DNA of 64,000 bases. Source: Erwinia rhapontici (lineage in GTDB: Bacteria; Pseudomonadota; Gammaproteobacteria; Enterobacterales; Enterobacteriaceae). Both the position numbers and the translations under genes were made by a program. The notes beneath the pieces were generated by a model, which was given only the letters and a program-made list of their open reading frames with translations, searched no databases and had not been told where the DNA came from. Location: assembly GCF_012271765.1 (NCBI RefSeq), contig NZ_VRKO01000004.1, positions 178,464-242,463 of the forward strand, in the 5' to 3' direction. Numbering within the stretch: the first letter of the stretch is position 1; the number at the start of each line of letters is the position of its first letter. Of this stretch, positions 23,652 to 35,916 are shown one piece after another.

Positions 23652-25127
23652 ATGAATACACAGCAACTGGCAAAACTGCGTTCGATCGTGCCCGAGATGC
23701 GTCGCGTCCGGCACATTCACTTTGTTGGCATCGGTGGTGCTGGCATGGGTGGTATTGCCGAAGTGTTAGCGAACGAAGGATATGAAATCAGTGGGTCAGA
23801 CCTGGCACCGAATGCGGTGACGCAGCATCTGAGCGCGCTGGGGGCGACCATTTACTTTAACCATCGCCCGGAAAACGTCAGTGATGCCAGCGTCGTGGTG
23901 GTGTCTACCGCGGTATCGCAGGACAACCCGGAAGTGGTGGCCGCACGTGAAGCCCGTATCCCGGTGATCCGCCGTGCGGAAATGCTGGCTGAACTGATGC
24001 GCTTCCGTCATGGCATTGCGATTGCGGGTACGCATGGCAAAACGACCACCACCGCGATGGTGTCGAGCATTTACGCTGAAGGCGGCCTCGACCCGACGTT
24101 TGTTAACGGTGGGCTGGTGAAAGCCGCAGGGACGCATGCGCGCCTTGGCAGCAGCCGCTACCTGATTGCAGAAGCCGATGAGAGTGATGCATCGTTCCTG
24201 CATTTGCAGCCGATGGTGGCAATTGTGACGAATATCGAAGCCGATCATATGGATACTTACCAGGGCGACTTCGAAAATTTAAAGCAGACGTTTATAAACT
24301 TTCTGCATAACTTACCGTTTTACGGGCGTGCAGTGCTGTGTGTCGATGATGCGGTGATCCGCGATTTGATCCCACGCGTTGGCCGCCAGATCACCACCTA
24401 CGGCTTCAGCGATGACGCTGATGTGCGCGTTGAGAACTACGAACAGCGCGGTGCACGTGGGCACTTTACGCTGGTGCGCCATGATAAGCCGCTGATGCAC
24501 GTTACGCTCAATGCGCCAGGCCGCCACAATGCGCTGAATGCAGCGGCTGCAGTGGCAGTAGCGACCGAAGAGAACATTGAGGATGAAGATATCCTCAGTG
24601 CGCTGGAGAGCTTCCAGGGCACCGGACGTCGCTTTGACTTCCTTGGTGAGTATCCGGTGACGGATGCGAAGGGGCAGAGCGGTACTGCGATGCTGGTGGA
24701 TGATTATGGCCACCATCCAACGGAAGTGGACGTAACGATTAAAGCAGCACGTGCAGGATGGCCGGATAAAAATCTGGTGATGATCTTCCAGCCGCACCGT
24801 TATACCCGTACCCGCGATTTATATGATGATTTTGCTAATGTTTTGTCGCAGGTTGATGTGTTATTGATGCTGGATGTCTATGCTGCTGGTGAGTCACCGA
24901 TTCCCGGGGCAGACAGTCGCTCCCTGTGCCGTACTATTCGTGGTCGTGGCAAGGTTGACCCTATCCTGGTCTCTGATCACGATGCGGTATTGGAAATGCT
25001 GTTGCCAAAACTGTCCGGCAACGATCTGATTCTGGTTCAGGGTGCCGGTAACGTTGGGCGTATTGCCCGCACCTTGTCCGAGCAAAAGTTACAACTGCAG
25101 ACGATTAATGAGGAACATCATGGCTGA
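23652..25127 (+). CDS. murC: MurC, L-alanine ligase
   Basis: A 491-residue Mur ligase, the same length as E. coli. It adds L-alanine to UDP-MurNAc, the first peptide step. The N-terminal [14 protein letters not shown] nucleotide-binding turn is near 25-38 and the ATP loop [12 protein letters not shown] near 122-133. A ribosome site (GTAAGAG) precedes the ATG. The 3' end overlaps ddlB by 8 bases. Confidence 0.97.
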   Translation: MNTQQLAKLRSIVPEMRRVRHIHFVGIGGAGMGGIAEVLANEGYEISGSDLAPNAVTQHLSALGATIYFNHRPENVSDASVVVVSTAVSQDNPEVVAAREARIPVIRRAEMLAELMRFRHGIAIAGTHGKTTTTAMVSSIYAEGGLDPTFVNGGLVKAAGTHARLGSSRYLIAEADESDASFLHLQPMVAIVTNIEADHMDTYQGDFENLKQTFINFLHNLPFYGRAVLCVDDAVIRDLIPRVGRQITTYGFSDDADVRVENYEQRGARGHFTLVRHDKPLMHVTLNAPGRHNALNAAAAVAVATEENIEDEDILSALESFQGTGRRFDFLGEYPVTDAKGQSGTAMLVDDYGHHPTEVDVTIKAARAGWPDKNLVMIFQPHRYTRTRDLYDDFANVLSQVDVLLMLDVYAAGESPIPGADSRSLCRTIRGRGKVDPILVSDHDAVLEMLLPKLSGNDLILVQGAGNVGRIARTLSEQKLQLQTINEEHHG

Positions 25128-26040
25128 GAAAGTAGCGGTATTGCTGGGTGGAACCTCCGCAGAACGTGACGTATCGCTGTTATCTGGCGCTGCGGTACTG
25201 AAAGGTTTGCAGGAAGCGGGTATTGATGCACATCCGGTAGATATCCGCGATGTGCCTGTTTTACAACTGAAAGAACAGGGCTTTGATAAAGCCTTTATCG
25301 CCCTGCATGGTCGTGGTGGTGAAGATGGGACATTGCAGGGCGTGCTGGAATTTCTCAACATTCCTTACACCGGCAGCGGTGTGATGGCGTCCGCAATCAC
25401 CATGGACAAACTGCGCAGTAAGTATCTGTGGCAGGGGTGCGGTTTACCGGTTTCGCCGTTTGTCGCCCTGACGCGTAAACAGATGGATGACGGCCTGACG
25501 CCTGAGGAACTGGCAAGCATCGATGCGCTTGGCCTGCCGCTGTTCGTTAAACCGAGCCGTGAAGGGTCGAGCGTAGGTATTTCGCGGGTGAATGAAGCCT
25601 GGCAATTCCCTGCGGCACTGGATGAAGCTTTCCGTCATGACGATGAAGTGCTGGTTGAAGCATTTCTTAGCGGGCCGGAGTATACGGTGGGCGTGATTGG
25701 TGAAGAAATCTTACCTTCTATCCGTATTCAGACCGCCAGTGAGTTCTATGACTATGAAGCAAAATACATTTCTGACGATACTCAGTACTTCTGCCCATCT
25801 GGGCTGAGTGCGGAGCAGGAAGCGGAATTAAGTGAACTGGTGATCGCGGCATGGCGTGCACTGGGTTGCAGCGGCTGGGGCCGTGTTGATGTGATGATGG
25901 GTGGCGACGGGCGTTTCTATCTGCTCGAAGTCAATACTTCCCCGGGAATGACCAGCCACAGTCTGGTTCCGATGGCGGCCAAACAGGCTGGCATGAGCTT
26001 TTCACAGCTGGTGACGCGCATTCTGGAACTGGCCGACTGA
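25120..26040 (+). CDS. ddlB: DdlB, D-alanine-D-alanine ligase
   Basis: A 306-residue ATP-grasp enzyme, the same length as E. coli DdlB, making the dipeptide used by MurF. The start is the ATG at 25120 ([20 protein letters not shown]), with AGGA just upstream. A longer frame from 25042 lies inside murC and is rejected. The catalytic glutamate E15 is present, as are the ATP-grasp motif [10 protein letters not shown] and the C-terminal EVNTSPGMT metal site. It overlaps murC by 8 bases; ftsQ follows after 1 base. Confidence 0.97.
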   Translation: MAEKVAVLLGGTSAERDVSLLSGAAVLKGLQEAGIDAHPVDIRDVPVLQLKEQGFDKAFIALHGRGGEDGTLQGVLEFLNIPYTGSGVMASAITMDKLRSKYLWQGCGLPVSPFVALTRKQMDDGLTPEELASIDALGLPLFVKPSREGSSVGISRVNEAWQFPAALDEAFRHDDEVLVEAFLSGPEYTVGVIGEEILPSIRIQTASEFYDYEAKYISDDTQYFCPSGLSAEQEAELSELVIAAWRALGCSGWGRVDVMMGGDGRFYLLEVNTSPGMTSHSLVPMAAKQAGMSFSQLVTRILELAD

Positions 26041-26041
26041 T

Positions 26042-26899
26042 ATGTCTCAGGCTGCTCTGAATGTCCGCAACCGTGAAGCGCAAGAAAAAGCACGCCCCGG
26101 TACCGGGCGCAGCAACGGTTCGCGCCTTGCTGGGATCGTTTTCCTGCTGATGGTCATGGGTGTGATGCTGGCTGGCGGTTTTGTGGTGTTGAAGTGGATG
26201 AACGATGCCTCCAGGCTTCCGTTGTCGAAGCTGGTGGTCACCGGTCAGACGCATTACACCACGAACGATGACATCCGCCAGGCGATTTTGTCGCTGGGTG
26301 AACCCGGCACATTTATGTCGCAGGATGTGGATGTTATTCAGCAACAGATTGAACGCTTGCCGTGGATTCAGCAGGTGAGCGTACGTAAGCAGTGGCCGGA
26401 CGAATTAAAAATTCATCTGGTTGAGTATGTCCCGGTTGCACGCTGGAATGATGTGCATATGGTTGATGCAGAGGGTAAATCGTTTAGCGTTCCAGCCAGT
26501 CATCTCGGCAAAGAAGTGATGCCAATGTTGTATGGCCCTGAAGGCAGCGAGTCCGAAGTTTTAACCGGCTTCCACCAGATGAGTGATGTTCTGGCGGCCA
26601 GTAAATTGAAATTGAAAGCGGCATCCATGACCGCACGGCGTTCATGGCAGTTGGTGCTAGAGAATGATATCCGGCTTGAGCTGGGGCGAAACGAAGACAT
26701 GAAGCGGCTGCAACGCTTTATCGAGTTATACCCCACCCTGCAACAGCAGGCCCAGTTGGATAACAAGCTTATTACCTACGTTGATCTGCGTTACGACTCT
26801 GGCGCAGCAGTAGGATGGGCACCAGCACCTATCGTGGCCGCTGACAGTAATCAGCAACAGCAACAAACTCAGGCACAGGCACAGGCTAAACAACAATGA
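26042..26899 (+). CDS. ftsQ: FtsQ, divisome assembly protein
   Basis: A 285-residue bitopic inner-membrane protein (276 in E. coli). It has a short basic cytoplasmic tail, one helix (about 30-51), a POTRA domain (about 58-128) and a beta domain. It links early and late division proteins through FtsL and FtsB. The C-terminus is a glutamine/alanine-rich tail (about 270-285), probably disordered, and accounts for the extra length. The stop overlaps the ftsA ATG (ATGA). Confidence 0.95.
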   Translation: MSQAALNVRNREAQEKARPGTGRSNGSRLAGIVFLLMVMGVMLAGGFVVLKWMNDASRLPLSKLVVTGQTHYTTNDDIRQAILSLGEPGTFMSQDVDVIQQQIERLPWIQQVSVRKQWPDELKIHLVEYVPVARWNDVHMVDAEGKSFSVPASHLGKEVMPMLYGPEGSESEVLTGFHQMSDVLAASKLKLKAASMTARRSWQLVLENDIRLELGRNEDMKRLQRFIELYPTLQQQAQLDNKLITYVDLRYDSGAAVGWAPAPIVAADSNQQQQQTQAQAQAKQQ

Positions 26900-28152
26900 T
26901 CAAGTCGACGGACAGAAAACTGGTAGTTGGACTCGAGATAGGCACCGCGAAGGTGGCCGCCCTGGTAGGGGAAGTTCTGCCTGATGGCATGGTGAATATT
27001 ATCGGGGTGGGCAGCTGCCCGTCTCGTGGGATGGATAAAGGTGGGGTCAATGACCTGGAATCGGTAGTCAAATGCGTTCAGCGTGCTATCGACCAAGCCG
27101 AACTGATGGCTGATTGCCAGATTTCGTCTGTTTACCTTGCATTATCGGGCAAACATATCAGTTGTCAGAACGAAATAGGGATGGTTCCTATTTCCGAAGA
27201 GGAAGTGACACAGGAAGATGTGGAGAATGTGGTACACACCGCAAAATCCGTCCGTGTTCGTGATGAACACCGCATCCTCCATGTTATTCCGCAAGAATAT
27301 GCGATCGACTATCAGGAAGGGATCAAAAACCCGGTCGGATTATCCGGGGTGCGCATGCAGGCGAAAGTGCATCTGATCACCTGTCACAATGATATGGCGA
27401 AGAACATCGTCAAAGCGGTAGAACGCTGTGGCCTGAAAGTGGATCAGTTAATTTTCGCCGGGCTGGCCTCCAGCTTTGCCGTATTGACTGAAGATGAACG
27501 CGAGCTGGGCGTCTGCGTGGTTGACGTGGGTGGCGGCACAATGGATATCGCTGTGTATACCGGTGGCGCGCTGCGCCATACCAAAGTGATCCCGTACGCG
27601 GGTAACGTGGTCACCAGCGATATCGCCTACGCCTTCGGCACGCCGCCGACAGATGCTGAAGCGATTAAAGTTCGCCACGGCTGTGCACTGGGTTCCATTG
27701 TCGGCAAAGACGAAAATGTGGAAGTCCCCAGTGTGGGTGGCCGTCCTCCACGCAGCCTGCAACGTCAGACGCTGGCAGAGGTTATTGAACCGCGTTACAC
27801 CGAGCTGCTGAATCTGGTGAACGACGAAATCCTGCAATTGCAGGAGCAGTTACGCCAGCAGGGCGTTAAACATCACCTCGCGGCCGGTATCGTACTGACG
27901 GGTGGCGCAGCACAGATTGAAGGATTGGCGGCTTGCGCCCAGCGTGTATTCCACACGCAGGTGCGCATCGGACAGCCGTTGAATATCACGGGATTAACGG
28001 ATTACGCGCAGGAGCCGTACTACTCAACAGCGGTTGGCTTACTGCACTACGGAAAAGAATCTCACCTTAACGGTGAGGCAGAAGTAGAAAAAAGAGCCTC
28101 AGTGGGTAATTGGTTCAAGAAAATCAACAGCTGGCTGAGAAAAGAGTTTTAA
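26896..28152 (+). CDS. ftsA: FtsA, actin-like membrane tether for FtsZ
   Basis: A 418-residue actin-fold ATPase (420 in E. coli) that anchors FtsZ to the membrane and recruits later proteins. Nucleotide-binding motifs include the N-terminal [14 protein letters not shown] (about 13-26) and [12 protein letters not shown] (about 208-219). The C-terminal amphipathic helix that inserts in the membrane is intact ([15 protein letters not shown], the last 15 residues). The ATG overlaps the ftsQ stop. A 102-base gap before ftsZ probably holds ftsZ promoter activity. Confidence 0.97.
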   Translation: MIKSTDRKLVVGLEIGTAKVAALVGEVLPDGMVNIIGVGSCPSRGMDKGGVNDLESVVKCVQRAIDQAELMADCQISSVYLALSGKHISCQNEIGMVPISEEEVTQEDVENVVHTAKSVRVRDEHRILHVIPQEYAIDYQEGIKNPVGLSGVRMQAKVHLITCHNDMAKNIVKAVERCGLKVDQLIFAGLASSFAVLTEDERELGVCVVDVGGGTMDIAVYTGGALRHTKVIPYAGNVVTSDIAYAFGTPPTDAEAIKVRHGCALGSIVGKDENVEVPSVGGRPPRSLQRQTLAEVIEPRYTELLNLVNDEILQLQEQLRQQGVKHHLAAGIVLTGGAAQIEGLAACAQRVFHTQVRIGQPLNITGLTDYAQEPYYSTAVGLLHYGKESHLNGEAEVEKRASVGNWFKKINSWLRKEF

Positions 28153-28254
28153 TTTTTACCAAAGGGGATCATGCTGTACCTAAGCAATTTTTACGTTGCA
28201 GGTATAGACTTATTGGTGATCTCCAGGCGAACAGGCACATAACGGAGAGAAATT

Positions 28255-29409
28255 ATGTTTGAACCTATGGAATTAACCAACGACGCGGTGATTAAAGTCA
28301 TCGGCGTCGGCGGCGGCGGCGGTAACGCTGTTGAGCATATGGTGCGTGAGCGTATTGAAGGCGTTGAGTTCTTCGCGGTAAATACCGATGCACAGGCACT
28401 GCGCAAAACGGCAGTAGGCCAGACCATTCAGATTGGTAATGGCATTACTAAAGGCCTGGGTGCGGGTGCAAACCCGGAAGTGGGCCGTAACTCTGCAGAA
28501 GAAGATCGTGAAGCACTGCGTCAGGCACTGGAAGGTGCAGACATGGTGTTCATCGCCGCAGGTATGGGTGGTGGTACCGGTACAGGTGCTGCGCCGGTTG
28601 TGGCGGAAGTGGCTAAAGAACTCGGCATTCTGACCGTTGCTGTAGTGACTAAACCCTTCAATTTTGAAGGGAAGAAGCGCATGGCGTTTGCCGAGCAGGG
28701 GATTGCCGAGCTGTCGAAGCACGTCGACTCACTGATCACCATTCCAAACGACAAGCTGCTGAAAGTACTGGGTCGTGGTATCTCTCTGCTGGACGCATTC
28801 GGTGCGGCTAACGACGTGCTGAAAGGTGCAGTGCAGGGTATCGCAGAACTGATTACCCGTCCGGGCCTGATGAACGTCGACTTTGCTGACGTGCGCACCG
28901 TGATGTCCGAAATGGGCTACGCGATGATGGGTTCAGGCGTGGCGTGTGGCGAAGACCGTGCTGAAGAAGCCGCTGAAATGGCGATCTCAAGCCCACTGCT
29001 GGAAGATATCGACCTGTCAGGCGCACGTGGTGTGCTGGTTAACATCACTGCAGGCTTTGACCTGCGTCTGGATGAGTTCGAAACCGTGGGTAACACTATC
29101 CGTGCTTTCGCTTCTGATAATGCCACCGTTGTTATCGGTACATCGCTCGATCCAGAAATGAATGACGAACTGCGCGTCACCGTGGTGGCAACCGGTATCG
29201 GCATGGACAAACGTCCAGAAATTACCCTGGTGACCAGCAAACAGCCGACTCAGCCGCTGATGGACAACCGTTATCAGCAGCACGGAATGGCCCCGCTGCC
29301 GCAGGAACAAAAACCTGCTGCGAAAGTGGTTAATGATCCGGGGGCACAGACGAACAAAGAGCCTGATTATCTGGATATTCCGGCCTTCCTGCGTAAGCAG
29401 GCAGACTAA
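28255..29409 (+). CDS. ftsZ: FtsZ, tubulin-like division GTPase
   Basis: A 384-residue protein (383 in E. coli) that forms the cytokinetic ring. The GTP-binding GGGTGTG signature is near residue 106, and the catalytic T7 loop NVDFADV near 207. A disordered linker (about 317-367) leads to the conserved C-terminal peptide [14 protein letters not shown], which binds FtsA, ZipA and MinC. The ribosome site GGAGAG lies just before the ATG at 28255. Confidence 0.98.
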   Translation: MFEPMELTNDAVIKVIGVGGGGGNAVEHMVRERIEGVEFFAVNTDAQALRKTAVGQTIQIGNGITKGLGAGANPEVGRNSAEEDREALRQALEGADMVFIAAGMGGGTGTGAAPVVAEVAKELGILTVAVVTKPFNFEGKKRMAFAEQGIAELSKHVDSLITIPNDKLLKVLGRGISLLDAFGAANDVLKGAVQGIAELITRPGLMNVDFADVRTVMSEMGYAMMGSGVACGEDRAEEAAEMAISSPLLEDIDLSGARGVLVNITAGFDLRLDEFETVGNTIRAFASDNATVVIGTSLDPEMNDELRVTVVATGIGMDKRPEITLVTSKQPTQPLMDNRYQQHGMAPLPQEQKPAAKVVNDPGAQTNKEPDYLDIPAFLRKQAD

Positions 29410-29494
29410 GAATAACCTGAGAAATTGGGATTCTTCGCTCTTTGTGTTAAAGTGTTTGCCCGTCAGTGAAGTAAACTGACGGTCGGATGACTAA

Positions 29495-30430
<936 letters not shown>

Positions 30431-30438
30431 GCCTGAAC

Positions 30439-30954
30439 TTACTTATTACGACTGGTTGAGCTGGTACCCTCTCCGGCCAGCGAGGCCAGTCGTTCTAATA
30501 TTCTCTTCAGTTTTTCCGGGCTCTGGCTCGCGACACTTCGCAACATTTCTGCACTGTGCTCACTAATCTGTCGTAACGGCGGTTTTTCTGCGTCCTTTGC
30601 CTGATTGCTTCTTTCTTGTACAGATTCCTGACCTTTTGCCGCCAGCGAAGGATTTATCCTGATGTCGATTGACGTCAATGATGGTAATATTTGCGCACGT
30701 AAAGCTGACAGCAGACTGGATTGTTCATAGCGTAAGCGCATCAACCAGCTGGCATTAGCCGTTTCGATGACCAGAATCCCCTGACGGAAGTTTGCCACAC
30801 GGCACCAGGGATGCAGTTGAGCGGGGATGACACCCTGCACTGCGCGATTCAATTTGTTCAGGGCAATGGCACGTTGCTGCACGTTTTGCAGCACGCTCTG
30901 GTCCTGGGCCATATCGAAAAAACTTTCAATTGATTGTGGGCGACTATCTCGCAT
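30439..30954 (-). CDS. DciA-like (DUF721) protein
   Basis: A 171-residue protein read from the ATG at 30954 ([13 protein letters not shown]), with GGAG 8 bases upstream. An upstream in-frame start would run into secM and lacks support. The N-terminal two thirds (about 5-110) fit the DUF721/DciA family, seen in segments like [36 protein letters not shown]. The C-terminus is charged and probably disordered. DciA loads the DnaB helicase in bacteria that lack DnaC; many enterobacteria rely on DnaC, so the role here is uncertain. It is divergent from secM with only 21 bases between start codons, and its stop is 8 bases from the lpxC stop. Family call from memory. Confidence 0.7.
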   Translation of the reverse strand: MRDSRPQSIESFFDMAQDQSVLQNVQQRAIALNKLNRAVQGVIPAQLHPWCRVANFRQGILVIETANASWLMRLRYEQSSLLSALRAQILPSLTSIDIRINPSLAAKGQESVQERSNQAKDAEKPPLRQISEHSAEMLRSVASQSPEKLKRILERLASLAGEGTSSTSRNK

Positions 30955-30975
30955 AGCAAGCTCCGGCGGAACACA

Positions 30976-31476
30976 GTGATCGGTATTCTTAATCGTTGGC
31001 GACAATTTGGCAGACGCTATTTCTGGCCGCATCTCCTTTTGGGGATGGTCGCGGCGAGTCTTGGGCTGCCTCAAGCGTCAGCGCACGAGCGTACTACCTT
31101 AGCAGAAACCTCGTCACGAAGCCTGAATATTGGCACCGCCGCACGCTTTGACAGCCTGGCATTGCTCGAAAGTGCTCGACGCCCATCATTCAGCGTAGAC
31201 TACTGGCATCAGCATGCTATCCGCACGGTCATCCGCCATCTGTCGTTTACGCTGACACCATCGGTGTCACCCGCAGCGGTTGCCGAACAGCCCCACGAAG
31301 CGCATAAACTGGCGCTGCTGGATACGCTCAACGCGCTGCTGACTCACGAAGCCAAACCGCCGGTCATTATTCGCTATACAGCCCAACGTCAGGTCGAAGC
31401 TGCACCCCGTCATCAAACCGGCCTCTGGCTGGCTCAGGTTCAGGGCATTCGTGCCGGACCCGTTCTCATCTCTTAA
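30976..31476 (+). CDS. secM: SecM, translation-arrest monitor of secretion
   Basis: A 166-residue secretion monitor. The GTG at 30976 (reading [11 protein letters not shown]) matches the E. coli N-terminus; longer frames enter the neighbouring dciA-like gene. A signal sequence with a long basic start and the [14 protein letters not shown] core ends near residue 36. The middle block [16 protein letters not shown] is nearly identical to E. coli. At the C-terminus GIRAGP (157-162) is kept, with W151. The positions equivalent to E. coli F150 and I156 are H146 and L152. Stalling here exposes the secA ribosome site when secretion is slow. Confidence 0.92.
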   Translation: MIGILNRWRQFGRRYFWPHLLLGMVAASLGLPQASAHERTTLAETSSRSLNIGTAARFDSLALLESARRPSFSVDYWHQHAIRTVIRHLSFTLTPSVSPAAVAEQPHEAHKLALLDTLNALLTHEAKPPVIIRYTAQRQVEAAPRHQTGLWLAQVQGIRAGPVLIS

Positions 31477-31554
31477 TTCATAAAAAACAGTCTGTTTAAA
31501 ATCAAACGTTAAGTGCCCATCATGAACAATGATGGCTGAGAGAAATTATTTATT

Positions 31555-34260
31555 ATGTTAATCAAATTATTAACCAAAGTTTTTGGTAGCAGCAACGACC
31601 GTACACTGCGCCGTATGCGTAAATCTGTAGAACAGATCAACAAGATGGAACCGGATTTCGAGAAGCTGTCTGACGACGAGCTGAAAGCGAAAACCGTCGA
31701 GTTCCGTGCGCGTCTGGAAAAAGGCGAAGAGCTGGATAGCCTGATCCCTGAAGCCTTTGCAACCGTACGTGAAGCCAGTAAGCGTGTGTTTGCCATGCGT
31801 CACTTCGACGTACAGCTGCTTGGCGGTATGGTGCTGAACGATCGCTGCATCGCGGAAATGCGTACCGGTGAAGGTAAAACCCTGACCGCAACGCTGCCAG
31901 CCTACCTTAACGCGTTGAGCGGTAAGGGTGTTCACGTGGTGACCGTCAACGACTACCTTGCCCAGCGTGATGCGGAAAACAACCGTCCTCTGTTTGAGTT
32001 CCTCGGTCTGAGCATCGGCATCAACTTGCCAGGTATGCCCGCTCCAGCAAAACGTGCCGCTTATGCTGCTGATATTACCTACGGCACTAACAACGAATAC
32101 GGTTTTGACTACCTGCGCGACAACATGGCATTCAGCCCGGAAGACCGTGTACAGCGTAAGCTGAACTATGCGCTGGTGGATGAAGTTGACTCCATCCTGA
32201 TTGATGAAGCACGTACACCGTTGATTATCTCCGGCCCTGCTGAAGACAGCTCTGAGCTGTATATCAAGGTCAATAAAATCATTCCTAACCTGATCCGTCA
32301 GGAAAAAGAAGATTCTGACAGCTTCCAGGGGGAAGGCCATTTCTCTGTTGATGAAAAATCGCGTCAGGTTCACCTGACCGAACGCGGCCTGGTGGCCGTT
32401 GAAGAATTGATGGTCAGTGAAGGGATTATGGCTGAGGGAGAGTCTCTCTACTCGCCAGGTAACATCATGATGATGCACCACGTGACCGCTGCACTGCGCG
32501 CCCACGTGCTGTTTACCCGTGACGTTGACTACATCGTTAAAGATGGCGAAGTGATCATCGTCGATGAACACACCGGCCGTACCATGCAGGGCCGTCGCTG
32601 GTCTGATGGTTTGCATCAGGCCGTTGAAGCTAAAGAAGGCGTGGAAATCCAGAACGAAAACCAGACGCTGGCTTCAATTACCTTCCAGAACTATTTCCGT
32701 CTGTATAACAAACTGGCCGGAATGACCGGTACTGCCGACACTGAAGCGTTTGAGTTCAGCTCTATCTACAAGCTGGATACCATTGTGGTGCCAACCAACC
32801 GCCCAATGGTTCGTAAGGATCTGCCGGATCTGGTCTATATGACTGAAATGGAGAAGATCGGCGCGATCATCGAAGACATCCGCGAGCGCACCGCTAACGG
32901 CCAGCCAGTGCTGGTCGGGACCATTTCGATTGAGAAATCGGAAGTGGTGTCTAATGAGCTGACCAAAGCGGGCATCAAGCACGAAGTGCTGAACGCCAAG
33001 TTCCACGCACGCGAAGCGGATATCGTCTCTCAGGCGGGCCAGCCAGCAGCGGTTACCATTGCAACCAACATGGCGGGTCGTGGTACTGACATCGTGCTGG
33101 GCGGTAGCTGGCAGTCAGAGATTGCTGCCATCGAAGAACCAACGGCTGAACAAATTGAGGCAATCAAAAGCGCGTGGAAAATTCGCCATGATGCTGTGCT
33201 GGCCTCCGGCGGTCTGCATATCATCGGTACTGAGCGTCATGAATCACGCCGTATTGATAACCAGCTGCGCGGCCGTTCAGGCCGTCAGGGTGACCAGGGT
33301 TCTTCCCGCTTCTACCTGTCAATGGAAGATGCCCTGATGCGTATCTTCGCCTCAGACCGCGTCACCAATATGATGCGTAAACTGGGTATGAAGCCTGGCG
33401 AAGCGATTGAGCACCCATGGGTGACCAAAGCCATTGCCAACGCTCAGCGTAAAGTAGAAAGCCGTAACTTCGATATCCGTAAGCAGCTGCTGGAATACGA
33501 TGACGTTGCCAGCGATCAGCGCCGTGCTATCTATACACAGCGTAATGAACTGCTTGATGTGTCTGACGTGTCAGAAACCATTGCCAGCATTCGTGAGGAT
33601 GTGTTTAAAAGCACCATTGATAGCTACATACCGCCGCAGTCTCTGGAAGAGATGTGGGATGTTGCTGGTTTGCAGGAGCGCCTGAGCAACGATTTCGACC
33701 TCAATCTGCCGATTCAGGAATGGCTGGATAAAGAGCCAGAGTTGCATGAAGAGACGTTGCGTGACCGCATCATGGAGCAGGCGAAAGAACAGTATCAGCG
33801 TAAAGAAGAAGTGGTTGGCGTTGAAATGATGCGCAACTTCGAGAAAGGCGTGATGCTGCAAACGCTGGATTCCCTGTGGAAAGAACACCTGGCAGCAATG
33901 GACTACCTGCGTCAGGGCATCCATCTGCGCGGCTACGCGCAGAAAGATCCGAAGCAGGAATATAAGCGTGAGTCCTTCGCAATGTTTGCGGCAATGCTGG
34001 AATCACTGAAGTATGAAGTGATCAGCACCCTGAGCAAGGTTCAGGTGCGTATGCCGGAAGAAGTTGAACAGATGGAAGAACAGCGTCGCCTGGAATCTGA
34101 GCGCCTGGCACAGCAACAGCAGTTAAGCCATGTGGATGCCGATACCGAAGCGGCACAGTCTCTGTCTGAACAGACCGGCGAACGCAAAGTGGGGCGCAAT
34201 GACCTGTGCCCGTGCGGCTCAGGTAAAAAATACAAGCAGTGTCACGGTCGCCTGGCGTAG
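31555..34260 (+). CDS. secA: SecA, protein translocase motor
   Basis: A 901-residue ATPase, the same length as E. coli SecA. It drives preproteins through SecYEG. Features include the Walker A MRTGEGKT (about 101-108), a DEVDSIL Walker B, the preprotein-crosslinking and helical domains, and a C-terminal zinc motif with C885, C887, C896 and H897 that binds SecB. Start ATG at 31555. It is 78 bases after secM, and its translation is expected to depend on SecM arrest. Followed by a strong terminator. Confidence 0.98.
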   Translation: MLIKLLTKVFGSSNDRTLRRMRKSVEQINKMEPDFEKLSDDELKAKTVEFRARLEKGEELDSLIPEAFATVREASKRVFAMRHFDVQLLGGMVLNDRCIAEMRTGEGKTLTATLPAYLNALSGKGVHVVTVNDYLAQRDAENNRPLFEFLGLSIGINLPGMPAPAKRAAYAADITYGTNNEYGFDYLRDNMAFSPEDRVQRKLNYALVDEVDSILIDEARTPLIISGPAEDSSELYIKVNKIIPNLIRQEKEDSDSFQGEGHFSVDEKSRQVHLTERGLVAVEELMVSEGIMAEGESLYSPGNIMMMHHVTAALRAHVLFTRDVDYIVKDGEVIIVDEHTGRTMQGRRWSDGLHQAVEAKEGVEIQNENQTLASITFQNYFRLYNKLAGMTGTADTEAFEFSSIYKLDTIVVPTNRPMVRKDLPDLVYMTEMEKIGAIIEDIRERTANGQPVLVGTISIEKSEVVSNELTKAGIKHEVLNAKFHAREADIVSQAGQPAAVTIATNMAGRGTDIVLGGSWQSEIAAIEEPTAEQIEAIKSAWKIRHDAVLASGGLHIIGTERHESRRIDNQLRGRSGRQGDQGSSRFYLSMEDALMRIFASDRVTNMMRKLGMKPGEAIEHPWVTKAIANAQRKVESRNFDIRKQLLEYDDVASDQRRAIYTQRNELLDVSDVSETIASIREDVFKSTIDSYIPPQSLEEMWDVAGLQERLSNDFDLNLPIQEWLDKEPELHEETLRDRIMEQAKEQYQRKEEVVGVEMMRNFEKGVMLQTLDSLWKEHLAAMDYLRQGIHLRGYAQKDPKQEYKRESFAMFAAMLESLKYEVISTLSKVQVRMPEEVEQMEEQRRLESERLAQQQQLSHVDADTEAAQSLSEQTGERKVGRNDLCPCGSGKKYKQCHGRLA

Positions 34261-34283
34261 TCAGCCGCGAACGATAACACCAG

Positions 34284-34311
34284 GGGCCGGAAATTTTCCG
34301 GCCCTTTTTTT
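34284..34311 (+). terminator. secA intrinsic terminator
   Basis: GGGCCGGAA (34284-34292) and TTCCGGCCC (34296-34304) form a 9-bp stem followed by seven T residues. Its T tract touches the stop codon of the convergent prepilin peptidase gene at 34310. Confidence 0.92.
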
Positions 34312-35101
34312 ATGTGTTTTGCCAAAGGAACAGTATCCAGATCGCCGCTGCCAGCGCCGGGCCAAAGGGCAGTCGTGCCGACAGTGAGCGCTTAACCACC
34401 AGACGCGCCAGCATGAAAACAGTGATACCCAGAGATGAAGCCAGTAGTAGTAATGGCGGAAGGGTTTGCCAGCCCAACCATGCCCCTCCGGCAGCCAGTA
34501 ATTTCGCATCCCCCCTTCCCAGACCCTCTTCACCACGCACGATCTGATAACACCACGCGAGTAGCCAAAATAACCCATAACCTAGCACGGCGCCGGCAAT
34601 CCCCTGTTCCAGAGACACTGATGGCATCACTCCGGCAAGATGGCACAGCAGACCTACCCATAACAAAGCAAGCGTCAGGCTGTCCGGTAATAAAAAATGC
34701 ATACTGTCGATGATCGCCAGCGCCAGTAATAGCCAACTCAGCAGCAGAGCGGCCAACAGCAGCAGTCCTGCAGGCAGGAGGCAGGCGACCAGTAATGTGA
34801 TCAGCAGTGACAGACTTTCGATGGCGGGGTAACGCCAGGAAATGGTTTCCTGGCATCCTCTACAGCGCCCGCGCAGCCACAGCCAGCTAAACAGAGGAAT
34901 GTTATCGCCCATCGTCAGTGTTATCTGACAGTGTGGGCAATAAGAGCGTGGAAATCCCAGGTTGAACCGGTGAGGGTCGTTTCGCTGTATCATCAGCGGA
35001 AGCCTGAAAACCACCACATTCAGCAGACTGCCTGCACACAGTCCAGACATCACCAGCAATGCCCAGTAAATCCATACTGATTCCGTCGCAAATTGCAGCA
35101 T
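34310..35101 (-). CDS. Type IV prepilin peptidase / N-methyltransferase (A24 family)
   Basis: A 263-residue polytopic inner-membrane protein that cleaves and N-methylates type IV prepilins. The cytoplasmic methylase part has two CxxC pairs (C55/C58 and C80/C83). The peptidase core has D132 (IIDSMHFLLPD) and the GRGDAK motif with D198, the two aspartates of GxGD proteases. About seven or eight helices follow. It lies alone between secA and mutT, where E. coli has no gene, and about 6 kb from ppdD-hofB-hofC, whose pilin it probably processes. Homologues are named pilD, gspO, pppA or hofD; I do not assign one. Confidence 0.9.
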   Translation of the reverse strand: MLQFATESVWIYWALLVMSGLCAGSLLNVVVFRLPLMIQRNDPHRFNLGFPRSYCPHCQITLTMGDNIPLFSWLWLRGRCRGCQETISWRYPAIESLSLLITLLVACLLPAGLLLLAALLLSWLLLALAIIDSMHFLLPDSLTLALLWVGLLCHLAGVMPSVSLEQGIAGAVLGYGLFWLLAWCYQIVRGEEGLGRGDAKLLAAGGAWLGWQTLPPLLLLASSLGITVFMLARLVVKRSLSARLPFGPALAAAIWILFLWQNT

Positions 35102-35309
35102 TATTTTCTCCCTCTCTCATCCATGATGCTGCGCACTATAGCGCCGGATACCGGGTGAAGGCAGGGCTGAATGCATTTGCACCATGTTACATTTCAGCCA
35201 TGCGGCGAGGCTCGATCTTTCCGATCTTACCCGCATAACAACTTGTCATTGGGGGGCAACGCTGGAATAGTGGCGGGAAAAATAAGTCAGCCAGTGAAGT
35301 GAGGAAAAC

Positions 35310-35699
35310 ATGAAGCACCTGCAAGTGGCCGTTGGCATTATTCGTAAAGATGGAGAAATTTTTTTAGCGCAACGCTCCGCAGACTCCTATATGGCCAACC
35401 GCTGGGAGTTTCCTGGGGGGAAAATGGAAGAGGGTGAAAGCCCCGAACAGGCGCTGAAACGTGAGTTGCTGGAGGAAACCGGCATCGAGGTGGTGAATGC
35501 CACGGCGTACGATACTGTCGATCACACCTATGACGATTTGCGCGTTACGCTGCACTTTTTCATTGTCGATCGCTGGAATGGCGAGCCGTGGGGGCGTGAA
35601 GGGCAGCCACAGCGCTGGGTCAGGCAGAGCGAACTGGATGCGGAGGCATTCCCCCCCGCAAACGTTGAGATTGTTGCGCGACTGAAAGCCAGCGCTTAA
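35310..35699 (+). CDS. mutT: MutT, 8-oxo-dGTP diphosphatase
   Basis: A 129-residue Nudix hydrolase, the same length as E. coli MutT. It removes 8-oxo-dGTP from the nucleotide pool and so prevents A-to-C transversions. The Nudix box fits exactly at residues 37-59, with catalytic RELLEET. The start is the ATG at 35310, after GAGGAAA. It converges on yacG with 3 bases between stops. In E. coli it follows secA directly; here the prepilin peptidase lies between. Confidence 0.95.
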   Translation: MKHLQVAVGIIRKDGEIFLAQRSADSYMANRWEFPGGKMEEGESPEQALKRELLEETGIEVVNATAYDTVDHTYDDLRVTLHFFIVDRWNGEPWGREGQPQRWVRQSELDAEAFPPANVEIVARLKASA

Positions 35700-35702
35700 T
35701 CA

Positions 35703-35906
35703 TTAATCGCGATCAAATGGCTGCTCACTCCAGTCATCGCTGTCAGTCTGGTCACCGCTGCTGGGAATACGTTTCTCTTCAGCGGCCCATTCACCCAGGT
35801 CAATTAACTGACAGCGCTTGCTGCAGAATGGCCTCCAGGTACTGAGTTCATCCCAGATAACCTGTTTACTACAGGTCGGGCAGTTCACTACGGTTACATC
35901 ATTCAT
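35703..35906 (-). CDS. yacG: YacG, DNA gyrase inhibitor
   Basis: A 67-residue zinc protein (65 in E. coli) with ligands C9, C12, C28 and C32. It binds GyrB and inhibits gyrase. The start is the ATG at 35906 ([12 protein letters not shown]). A longer frame from 36098 lies within zapD and is rejected. The [20 protein letters not shown] block is identical to E. coli. It follows zapD by 10 bases in the coaE-zapD-yacG run. Confidence 0.95.
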   Translation of the reverse strand: MNDVTVVNCPTCSKQVIWDELSTWRPFCSKRCQLIDLGEWAAEEKRIPSSGDQTDSDDWSEQPFDRD

Positions 35907-35916
35907 TACACTTACC

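Noticed and set aside
31570..32616. A 348-codon open frame on the minus strand inside secA
   Set aside because: It is fully antisense to an unambiguous SecA and has no family-like motifs. Long antisense frames are common in GC-rich, codon-biased genes.
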